From contig CP141148.1 in assembly GCA_035235625.1 (NCBI GenBank), forward strand, positions 32,861,057-32,925,056: 64,000 nt of DNA, given 5' to 3'. The notes under the pieces are model-generated. The model worked only from the letters and a program-made list of their open reading frames with translations. It was not told where the DNA came from and ran no database searches. The stretch's first letter is position 1. Each line of letters opens with the position of its first letter. The stretch is from Saururus chinensis (taxonomy: Eukaryota; Streptophyta; Magnoliopsida; Piperales; Saururaceae). A program made the translations under genes and the position numbers. Shown one piece after another: positions 48,772-60,300 of this stretch.

Positions 48772-50178
48772 TTACTTCAAAAACTAATGAATTAACTATT
48801 AATTAACAAACTGAAGGACAAAATCAACTTAAACTTGATTATTTAAATAATTTTTCCTTCTTTATATAATATATATGAAATAACCTATGGGTGAAGACGA
48901 AATAAATCAACTTCTTATTCTATTGTTATGCATCCTCTACAAAAAATTAAGTCTTAGATGTTACTTCAAAAAAATAAATAAAAATATAGTTCAAAAACTA
49001 ATGAATTAGCTATTAATTGACAAATTGATTTTGCATCTTCTCTTATCGAAGAACTTAGTAATTTAAATGTTTTAAATGGGGACAAACACATGGAATCTAT
49101 TTTTAGTGCAGGAGGTAGAGTGTTGGACGGTAGGCAAAGTCGACGAATGCGCGATGCGGTGGAAGCATGAATTTGCTTAAAAGATTTTTTAAGTCTCCCT
49201 AAGGATGAATTATCGAAATAAATGAAATTGATTACGAAGGAAGAATTCGACCAATGCCTTTGATGGCTAGGGAGAAAAATAACAACCCTCCACCATGTGG
49301 AGCCATCTAAAAAACATTTGGGTAAACGACCCCAACAAGCTGTAAATGTTCCTCTTAAGAGCCGAATGTAGCAATTGCAAAGCAATTCTAAGCATGTGAA
49401 CATGCTAAATCATAGACCGAAGGACCCCAAACAAGCAAAGCTAAGTATCATCTGTGCGTGCCTCTTCTACCTCTCTTTGTATTTTAAATTTTAATTAAAA
49501 AACAAATCAAAGGGAGCTCAAGTACGTTGTGCATGTCGAGCAACCTTGGAAGAAAGAATTTTCAAAGTATAAGGATTATGAACACCCCTTAAATTCTACG
49601 TAAGATTTATATAACTTTCAATATTTAGACTAGTAATCAATATATCATATATGCATATGTTACAACTAATTTTATTGATGCATAGAGGTTTTAAATAAGA
49701 GAATATTTTAACTACCTAAATTATTAAAAAATCTTAGATTTCCATTTTAAATGAATACAACATTAATGATAATGGTAGAATTTTAAAAAATCATTGTTGT
49801 AATAGAAAATTATATAAATAATGTTAAAAAAATTACCAAAATAGCGGAGATGGTATTTGTTTTGACACCATGTAGGCGCCAGCTAAGCACGGGCAAGCTG
49901 TGTGGCTTTTTCTTTAATTCTGTTTTTTTTATTTCATCATAAAAATACAAAGGTCAAAGGGTGACTATCTATTATAAGGATTCGCACATGCACAGAGCTT
50001 ACTTACCTTAATATAATATGTGCTTAACATCATCTATTCATGCATTTAAATGCAAGGAAAACTATACTAATGTATTATGTATAAAAGCATAAACATTATC
50101 ATAAATCATATTTGAAATATTCTACACCAATGTACTATTAGTAACCTCATCAACGAGTTGAACCCTTATCAACAGTAG
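48772..50178. other. Spacer with a local direct repeat and a hAT fragment
   Basis: AAGTCTTAGATGTTACTTCA occurs at about 48760 and again at about 48949, each followed by related ACTAATGAATTA sequence. This is a diverged tandem duplication of about 190 bp beside the MULE end. The only coding remnant is the hAT fragment at 49060-49260. Confidence 0.6.
49060..49260 (+). pseudogene. hAT transposase C-terminal fragment
   Basis: The plus strand reads FSAGGRVLDGRQSR, RMRDAVEA, a stop, then ICLK. This matches the C-terminal dimerisation region of plant hAT transposases, whose usual form is close to FSxxGRVLxxxRxRLxxxxVEALxCxxxW. Only this end is present and it is broken. The minus-strand frame of 145 codons over it is a shadow. 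Confidence 0.7.
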
Positions 50179-50480
50179 ATTGATCAAGTTTCTAATGACC
50201 CAGAATCTGTTTGATCAAATTACTACTGCATCTCTCGCGTATATTAATATTTGTTTGTATTAGTTAAGTTTTTCACTGACCCAGAATCTGTTTTGCTCTC
50301 TCGCACGTCTGTTCGTTTTTCCTTAATGATAGGTATTTACAAATTATCATTTTGAAATGGAGAATCTCCTGAATTTGGGCTGTTTTTCTCAATGATTAAA
50401 ACATATTTTGAACAGCCCATGTTATCTCAATTGATGCAGATTCACTGTACTTGAAAGGATTATATGTTTGAATTCTTCCT

Positions 50481-52625
50481 ATGGATAGTTCTACGGGAGA
50501 AAACGTGTCATCTGCAAAAGCGGTGCTTTTAGGGGCATTGGCTCCAGGCGTTAATGTGAGTTCATATGCTTTTGTCAATTTGGAAGATGATATGAATATT
50601 TGATATAGACTTTGTTTAGGGCGTATGAGTGTTCTGACTCTGTGCATTGCTTTTCCTATTTGTTTTCAGAGTCCCACATGGTCTGTTCTCAAGCTTACGT
50701 TCATTACTCTTGGGGTTTGTCTAGCAGCTATGCTTGGTCTGGCATTCACTTCCAGCGATTTGGCAATGTCAATCCATGTTACTTTACTGGTTATTATAAG
50801 TGCAGTGTTGTTTTTGCTCCTTAATAGGTCAGTGTTTCTCTTCTTGGAGAAGCTTGCTAGGGACGAATTACGATTACAGATAATCTGTTTATTGTGATAT
50901 TTATAAATCAAAACTTCCAGTGTATTTTTGCATAATTTTGGTGCTTTAAGTTGTTTGGGTGTAGAATTATTTAGAAATGGAAGTAGAATTTTTCAGAATT
51001 AATTCCATTGATTCACTCTCAAATCAGAAATAAGGTTGGTACTGAAATTACTTATTATAAATTTGGTTGTCCCATCAAACCCGTTTCTAAAACTTTAAAT
51101 TAACATATTTCTCTCTTCCAAACTCGGATATTCATGGTCTTAGTAATGATGCATTCGTATTGACAAGCCCTATCAAACAACACATGGGTAAGTATTTTCG
51201 AACTGTTTAAGCAGGCCCCACTTATATGACATGCTTCTCAAGGCTCAAATCGTAAAAGATGATATTGTTTATGAATTTATTGCAGTCTGAAGAAATCTTT
51301 ATGAATCTTCGTAATACTTTAAGCATTTGCCAATTTATATGTGAGAATGACAGTATGTGCATCTTTTTTAACTTGAAAAGCTTCCCTCTATATTATGAAA
51401 TTTCAAATCAGTACCCAAAGCTCATGAATGTTTGTTGTCTACTTTGGCCATTTGAGCTTCCTGGATATATGATATGTTTTCTTTTCTCTAAAGCCTAGCT
51501 GATATTTTCTTCCACTGAAAAAATGTGTTGAGTTGTAAAGTATCATGTTCATGATGCTGAGTACTGAGGACTTATTATTCCTTTTTTCAGGAGCACGAAG
51601 GCTTGTGCTTGACAAAAATAGAGAATATAGACATTTTTCGTTAATTTTCTATGATATTTATTTTATGGCTAAATCTTGCTAGTTAAGAAGTTAGTTATGT
51701 AATTTGAAAATGATTTGAGAACATAGACGTACTCATTGCCGCCAGGTAATCTTTATTGAGAAGATGTTAAGTTGTAGGATTATAATATCCTTTTCAGGAG
51801 CAAGATAGAATCTATTTTTAAAAAAAAATTTGGGAGGAAATTCATTTCTGGGCAAATCATACTAGTCAGGAGGCCAGGTGTCTATATAGAGTTGATTTGT
51901 TGTACGGTTGTCTATGTGCTCTAAGCCTCCAACGTGATGTATATCATGTGCTGCCAAGTAATATTCCTTGAGAAGATGTGCTTGTATTTCATTTGCTGCC
52001 AAGTAATATTCATTGAGAAGATGTGCTGAGTTCTGAAGCCTCATGCTTGTGATGTTAAGTGCTGAAGGCTTACGATATCCTTTTCAGTAGTACAAGGGCT
52101 TGCAGTTGATCATGTTATAGAATGTTGACAATTTTCTTCCATTTCCTAGGAAACGCATTTTGTGGCCAAACTGCACATGTGAGAAGGCCAGCTATATTAT
52201 TTAAAACTGATTTCGTGATTGTTGTAGCTCTAAGGGAATGTCTTTGCTGTCTTAACTGCCAGACCGATTTGTGCCATTTAATACAGCTTGTGCACATGCT
52301 TTCTTATTGTTTGGTAGATATCCAATGTTTTCTTACGTATATGTATTTCTCTGTGTTCCATGATTTCTTGTTTTAACATTCAAGTTTGTGCACTGGTTGG
52401 AGTATATTGCAAAGGATTGTTGTTAAATTGCAAATAGTCTGCGACGTTTTTTCATAAATAATATGCTCATGAAAAAGTTCCTTGCTTCTGCAACCTTTTT
52501 TGTTTCTATGCAGTTTTCTTGCCCAAACAGGTTTTGTATCAGTTGAAGACCAGATGAAAGAACTAGATTTAGCACCAAAAGTTGAAAGCAGAAGAAAGAT
52601 TTGCACGGGAAAATCGTTAATCTAG
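50481..52625 (+). CDS. Pkr1-like two-helix membrane protein, copy 2 (114 aa)
   Basis: Exons 50481-50555, 50670-50827 and 52514-52625 keep all splice signals of copy 1 and give 115 codons. Compared with copy 1 there are five silent changes, three replacements (F to L in the second helix, G to D in KELDLA, I to R in the tail), and the TAG stop has become TTA, so the protein gains Leu-Ile before the next in-frame TAG. Both helices and the APGVNSPTW start are intact. The excess of silent over replacing changes suggests constraint for at least part of its history. However, the upstream sequence is unrelated to that of copy 1, so expression would need a new promoter. The Pkr1 link is inference, as for copy 1. 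Confidence 0.75.
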
Positions 52626-53575
52626 TCATCAAAATAATGAAATCCGTCCCAAAGACCTTTTTTTATAGAGGGTGGCCATCCTAGGCTGAAGCAGTGCCAC
52701 TATCATACAACAGGAGCCCAACGATATAGATAATCGTGTGGAGCAACAACACGAAGTTGACATGTTGGAGTCACATGAGGGAGAGCTGAAGGCGAATTCC
52801 GTCGACTGTCAGTGGCTTCGATGTGCCAACTTCGAGTTGTTGCTTGGGCCTTTCTATTTCGTTGGGCTGGTGTGTCGTGATAGTGCCAGTTGGGCTGCTT
52901 AGGCTTTGGTATAATAGCCACCCTTTCAATAATAATCGTCTTTCCAACGGAGTTCATTTTGTTGACTACGCTCAAGGAGAAGAAAGACTTTTGCACTTAG
53001 CCCCTCTTAGAAGGAAGCAGCCACCCAATGTAAATGTCCGAAATTGTGATCGAATGCTAATTGTCATTTTTTACAAAAGCTTACTGACACATGAGCATTT
53101 TTATCCTATATAGCGATGCTTATTTACCATTTAGGTTACCTTTGCATTGAATAAGAATGTGCCCATCCTTCTTCCTTTCTTGGTACAAATTAAATAATTG
53201 TGTAGATTTGATAATTAGGTGAATATTAAAAAGAAAAAGTTTGTACAAGATAGTACTCACGTAGACACCATAAACTGTTGGATCTAGATTTGATGTGTAA
53301 GGGGACATAAAATTAATATACCTTTTGAATTATGTGTGCCGTCAAATTAAAATTCGATAGTGCATGATGCCTTGGCTCATACATTTGCACGTGAGCCTAG
53401 GCTAATTTAAATAAAACTCACGTTAAAATGTCTTTACATATAAAATGTGTTATAAATATGATTACCATCCCTTTTATGGTAAGTGTAATTTTACTATGAC
53501 CTTATGCAAATGTTTTTAATGTTTTTTATTAATAATAAGCCCAGTATAGGAAATACATGAGAGCCTTTCATACAC

Positions 53576-53658
53576 AAGATCAATGGTGCTTATGTTAGTG
53601 CATATTAACGTCAATGATACTTGTGCTAACATGTACTAATAGGTGCACCATTGATCTT
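53576..53658. mobile_element. 83-bp MITE-like palindrome, copy 2
   Basis: Perfect 14-bp ends, AAGATCAATGGTGC and GCACCATTGATCTT, enclose TTATGTTAGTGC and its diverged complement. It is the same element as at 33595-33677 and was there before the segmental duplication. Confidence 0.7.
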
Positions 53659-55489
53659 AAATATCACCTATTCCCATGTGTTCTTCTTTTTGTTCGGCGT
53701 ATTTTTAATGGGGAATATAGAAAATGCTAATGGGGAATATAAAAAATACTTTCGAACCTCACACAATTATGGAGACCATTCTTAATACCTTCATTGGGTG
53801 GAGCTAAAATTATGAAGGGTTGCTGGGGCCATTAATCTGGATGAATTGTGCTAGTGTGGATGGGGGATGGGGCATCCATGTTGCTGTCTCAGAGGTGCCG
53901 GGGGGAAATCAAGAATTATTCAATGTATAATTTGTAGATTGCGGATGAGTTGATTGAAATCTTTAGAAGTCACTTTTTGCACATGCCTTGTGGCTTAAAT
54001 AAACTGGCATATCTATCTTGTTTACTACTGCCTATCCGTATTGATCAAGTTTCTTTCTGAGCAAGAATTTTTAGGAACAAATTACCTACCATATCTGTCA
54101 AGTATATGAATATTTGTTTGTATTATGTACTTTCCAGGTCCAAATAAAGGACCCCTTGGCCCATTATTTGGTGCACCCCTAAATTTTAGTCAGATCATAA
54201 AGCCTGACCCTAAATTATAAAAAAAAAGATATTACTATATAAAGCACGAAGGGTGATGATAGATTTTATCAAATTAGTTATATTACCCTATATTTCCAAT
54301 AATGCCCTTAGGTGTAAATTTGAATGCATATGTGGTTTAGGTGCATATTTTAGACTTCAAGTTATCATATTATAATGATATTTTCTTAGATGAATATCAT
54401 GTGTTAGCTTGATAGTTGATATTAGAAATGACACATGTCCTATTTTTATAGAGCTTTTTCCATATTACCTAGCCAAAGATGTAAATATTCTATATTCCCT
54501 GGTTTTTCACAAAAATGCCACTGAACCCGGACTTACACGATCTTAGAAAATTTTTGGATAGAAATATTGTTGGGTTAGGGTTTAGGGTTTTATATTGTGT
54601 AACCCCGTTACACCATTGCATTTACACGCAAATGACTATATCGATTGGCAATTTCGATAGACTAATCAGTGAGAAGCGAATACGTAGTGTGAGTTCTGAT
54701 TTTCAAGCCATCCCACTGGCGATTTCTAAAAAACAGACAATTGATTTCCAAAGTGCGATAGGTGAGACGCAAAAAACTCCGCAACATCCAGTTTTTCTTG
54801 TTTCCGAAAGGCAATCTTGAAATATTTTGCCCTAAAGCAAGTTTTGGCTGTGAAATGAGGTTCTGTCCGAATGTATATTAACAAGATCCTAGTAAAGCAG
54901 TGAACTGTGGCAAAAATCACCAACCAATCAAGGGGTTAATCTGGCTCAGATTAATTTTGTGATAAGGGCTTTCTCTAGCTCTAAAGTGTATGTTCATACA
55001 CATGATTTTTCATATATCGTGTTATGGAACACACTACGTAGTTACTACTTTCATCTCCTCAATAGTTTGTTGTGTTATCTAGTATATGATATGAAATATA
55101 TCATGTTATTGTTAATACGATATACAATATAGATGCCCTCCTATCTTGTATGCATATCATACATAACATATTATGAATAACATGATATGCGAAAAATGAC
55201 ATCCAATTTTGTACTACCATGTTTGAGAAGAACTTATATCATTTATCTAATAACACGATATATGAATTTAGTGTATATTTGGACATTAATTACATAATAT
55301 GAATCAACGCGACTCTTTGATTTTGGTCACGACCCATTACTAATATATATATGTATAACATCTTTTATAGACAAAGAGCTATAAGAATATAGTCAAATGA
55401 CATAATCATTAAAGGCATCAAAAGAGAAGAAGAAGAAGAGAATTTATAAGAGGAGACCGGGTCTTCAAACTACTGCTTAATTTATGGGT

Positions 55490-55508
55490 GGGGGGGGGGG
55501 GGGGGGGG
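55490..55508. repeat. Run of 19 G
   Basis: An uninterrupted G run. The matching place in copy 1 (about 35470-35490) has short G runs broken by A and T. Such a run may form a G-quadruplex and is prone to sequencing and assembly error. Confidence 0.95.
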
Positions 55509-55912
55509 AATGTCATTATACATTCATTAATGACCCAAAAAATGACCTCTTAATTTACATTAATAAATGAAAAAATTACCTTCTGTTTAATCAAAAGACA
55601 AAAAATGTTTGCATTGAAAAATGAAATAAAAGGTAAAAGTCTCCGAATCAGTCTCCCCGCTCCCCCCGCTACCACATGTTGGAGCTCCACATTTCCTTAT
55701 AGAATTTCTCTACACCCAATTTTTTTCCTATGCAGGACTAAGTAGGACCAGTTGATTTATAATCTAAGTAGGACCACGTAATTTATAACTTTTAAAGGCC
55801 CTTTAAGGTGGATTTGACATTTTATACTAGTGACGTGACCCAAAAATATTTCACTTTAAAACCCAAAGTGGTAGCCAAACGCCTAAATCTCCCTCTTAAA
55901 AAGCGAATTTGA

Positions 55913-57386
55913 AAAGTTCCCACATATTTGGAAACTAGTATAATTTAAGCGAAAATTTTCCCTCCAAGAGAAAATAGCTTTAGATTGAAAGACTTTAAAT
56001 TTAAATTAGGGAATAGGTTTCTCTTATAAGCCATAGGTAATGGGTTTACAAGTGTATAACTTCTTAGAGCCCGCTACTCAAAACCCATCACCTTGAACAA
56101 CCAACATCATTACCAAGACCCAATCCTTCCGGAGGTTCTGCTTTGCCTCCCTCTAATATGAAGGTTTTACTAAAGTTCAAGTCATTGTACCATGAATTTC
56201 GATTTCTCATCTTTTTTTGCAAGAGTTACCATTTCTCATATTTGTGCCATTTTTTAACCTTTTTTCCCTCACCCTCATGTCGCCCTCCATTTGATCTAAT
56301 AACCTCATGGCTTCTACTGTATAGTTCCCAAGGAATAACTTTTTTGCTTGATTAGCCAAGCCATCATTAATCAAACTCTCCCGCTCTTCTTCCTTATGTC
56401 CATGTTGTTAAAATGTATGTGGCTATATATATATTGTATTGACTTATTTCAATGAATAAAACAATGTCAAATTGATGTGTAATTTGAGTCATAAGATATG
56501 ATAAACAAAACAATACTAAATTGATGTGTAAGTTGAGTCACAAGATAGAATATTTGCTGCTCAATATCACCTGATGAAGATGAAGTAAATCAAAAGACCC
56601 AGAAGTGTTTTTTACAAGTAAAAAGACACACACACATCACATGTATACATTTAGGATAAAAGGGTTTATCATATAAGAGTGTGAAAAGAATGAGTGAAAA
56701 ATTGCATATGTAAATTTTTAATCCAAGATTATCGGTAAGAATTTTAATTTTTTGGCACTATAGTAGTATCGAAGCAAATCACTATAGCAGTTAATGTTCA
56801 TCCATTGATAGATTCTTATAGTAGTTTTTAGAAAATTTGATAGAGACTATTGCGATCGATTGATGATCAATTATTGTAATGATCGATTGCTAGAATCCAT
56901 AATTTCTAAAAATAGGTCATTATGAGTTAAATTTGATTCCTATTCATAGTCTAACACATAAACTGACTTAGTTATCTATATAAGGAGTGTTTTGAATATA
57001 GGAAAAGAAGAGAAAAATAATTCTAGCATAGTGAGAGATTGATGAGTCTACTTTATTGGGTTTTAAGAATATAGAGTTTTCCTTTGGCTATATACTTTAA
57101 AAATGAATTCAATTAGTTAAAAGCGAAGAAAAATTCACAACACAACACATACAAGAGTTGGAGGAGTTGCAATAAAATTTAATGAGAGATTGAAGACTCA
57201 AGGCAAAAGTCATAAATAAGAGGAGATTGTATGAAGTGATTATAATGAGACAATGAAAAAGTAAGTAGAAGAAAAGTTTCAAGGCTTGAGGAAAAGACTT
57301 AAAGACTAGTAACAAAAGAAGTTTGAGGAGATCTAAACAAAGGGGGTTTTGGGTTAGAGTCTCAATAAAGGTTGGTAGTTTGCTTA
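55913..57386. other. Intergenic, no gene recognised
   Basis: AT-rich. Small diverged repeats are present (for example AAATTGATGTGTAA near 56471 and 56519). The minus-strand frame at 57109-57429 is hydrophobic from composition and has no recognisable motif. Confidence 0.5.
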
Positions 57387-60300
57387 TGTAATACTTAAAA
57401 TTTTTCATCATATTTTCTTCAAAATTCATGCAAAATTTTTGTAATATAATGACTGTAAATCGAAAAAATGATGAATATGAAACCTGTGAAAGTAATTTTT
57501 ATAATTTAAAATATTGCACATCAGTTTTTCCCATATAAATTTTTACTCATTCGATCAAACATCATATGGTCAAGCGAAACATCCTCAAGCGCTACTCGAA
57601 AATAAACATACAAATAAATTACTATAATTATAAATTTTAAATATAAATCTCTCTCAGGCATCCCTGAGTGCAAGTCCCATAATAACCCAATCCAAATTAA
57701 AAGTCTAGAAAGCATACACTTTAATTCTTATCTCATCCAATACATCACATCATGACACAAATAATACTTGCAGTGAATCCAAGATATACCTAATTCAAAG
57801 GGAATCAATTCACCGTAGAAACGAGCATCCATCTCCAAGAGCTCTCCATGACAAACCTACAAAAGCCTCCCGAACACAGGGCTAAAAAAATAGGGTAATA
57901 AGTATTTTCATACTCTGGAGGAAAATACTCAGTAGGGGAGTTGTAAACAGTGAACTCAGTAAGTCTACACATAAATGTGTTAATGCAACTCAAACATGAA
58001 ACAAGTAGATATATTATAATCATGCACGCATACAATCATGCCAAGCACACAATCAAACCAATCTACGTATACACTCTTAATCAGAGTCTTACAAACTTAC
58101 TTGTACAATCGTACACTTACTCATACAACTTACACATACTTGTACAACTGTACTCATACAATCTTACTCGTACGACCTTACTCGTACAATCTTACTCATG
58201 AACATACGCTTACTGTCTTGCTCAGAATCATATTCTTACAGTTGTGCTTAGAATCATACTCTTACGGTCATGTTCATAATCATACTTTTACAGTCGTACT
58301 CAGAACTTACACTTACTCAAAAACATATGTGTTCACTCAAACAATCGTACACATACTATCGACCACTGAAGCTCATTACCATTTATAAGCTCCAGCATCA
58401 AAATAGAAAGGGATGCCACTGGGGCATTACCTTAACCTCCGGGGAATGACTAGACGTCATGGACTTTTTCAAAGGCAAGACACACCAATGCTCATGAGGC
58501 ACAGGAACAAATAGGTAAGAGCAGTTCCATGATACTATTTACCTTAGCACACAAACGTAAACACCCACACATAAGGGGTTTTATAGTGCCAATGCCACTC
58601 TTGGGCAGAAATCATATAGTGGCACTCTTGGGCAGAATCATACAACACTCTCAATAAAGCATCAAACATCTGAGCTTAATACAACACACAAACCAAATCA
58701 AAAATATACATTGCTCTCAACATAGCATCATACGTCTGAGGCTTAATACAGCACATAGGCAACATCTCGTAGGATAAATACTATGGCAAGACATGAGAAA
58801 TGCTCAACCGACTCATTATTGGCTAGCTTAAACACGGAACTTAATATGTCGAAACCGTCAGATCTCAAAGTCACAACGCTATAATTAGCTTTGCTTATAA
58901 TTCAAATTTGAATTAAGTTATGTGGTACAATTATGCTACAAAGATTCACAAATGTACAGTGCTCCACTGATCAAACCGAAGTTGAGCCCGATCTGAAAAC
59001 CTAGTTCGTCAGGGCTGCAAACTTTACTTAACTCATCCATCTCATGATCACAACTCACCATACACCAAAATCTTACATATTCATACAATCTCCTCCATCC
59101 ACCTTATGGCCAACACATCTTACTCAGAAGTCATCAAACTAAGCTCCCCAGAGCCAAACCCAATTATACCCTCTTACTTATACTTCACTTATTATGCTTA
59201 CTTTTCACTTCATAAATTATATGTTATGCTTGTACAATTATGTAACAACTCTTACTGGCTGACAATCCCACAACATACGCTGTATTCCAAGACAAACTAA
59301 TATGATCCACTCTAATCCTCGCCCGTCAAACTTACATTAGTCATCTTTCATCATACGCTTGCACATCCACGTCCAACTCCATACTCTATCACCGCTTACA
59401 GTCCATCACCAATACATATGCTCCACACACACATACACATATCCATTGCATAGGCATATAGACATCATATATATGTATATCCATCACACACAAGTATTAC
59501 ATACACATACTTTCATGAATAGCTTACTAACATACTCACTAGTCATCACTAACACACACATAATCCACATACATTAGCATACCATCGTACTCACTAGTCA
59601 TCACTAACACATAGGGGTGTTCATGGACATGGACGGACGCGAACAGATGCATATCCATGTTCGTCCACCAATTATATAAATATTGTCTGTGTCCGTTCGT
59701 GTCCGATAATGTCCGTAGCGTATGTTGTCCAAGTCTGTCTGTCACAGACATGGATGGACACAGACGGACATGGATAATTCAGTCAAATCCATGTCCAGTA
59801 TTAATACCTAACAAAACTTCTATAATCTTAGAATATAGCTATTAGGCCATCAATTACATCATAGATGAACTTTCAAGTGTCCTCTTGATCTGCATAGAAG
59901 TTCTGTTGAGCTATATTCTCCTCTTTGTATGAAGTCTTTTTTCCAACAAATACAACATCAGAGGAGAAATGAAGATAAGTCTTTTGAAAAAACTACAATA
60001 ACGAGACAGATCATTAATAAAAGTTGGTATGGTTCTTGATAATTTACAATATGACATAAAAAACATATATCCAAACGGAAATCATCACGAGATGCTGCGA
60101 TTTGGAAATAAAAGTTCCAGACTTCCAGACGAATCAATTTGAGATGATGTCTGAACCAAATGTTCTGGCGTGTAATGCCATGATCGCGTGCTGCACGAAG
60201 AAATGTTTGAACTAAAAGTTGTGGTGTGTAATGCAGACTCAAGTTTAAATCAAAGTCATTATGTAGGTATCATCATTTAAAACTGTATCCTGACGATAAG

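Larger units (their letters stand above)
50179..55912 (+). repeat. Segmental duplication, copy 2 (5.7 kb)
   Basis: Direct repeat of 29966-35865. Its left border lies inside what in copy 1 is the non-coding 5' region of the gene, so the original promoter and first exon were not carried over. Copy 2 has about 28 extra bp near 52870, lacks about 130 bp present near 32800-32935, and its run of G near 55490 has expanded. Confidence 0.95.

Noticed and set aside
48966-49403. Minus-strand frame of 145 codons
   Set aside because: Shadow of a plus-strand hAT transposase fragment that carries a recognisable motif.
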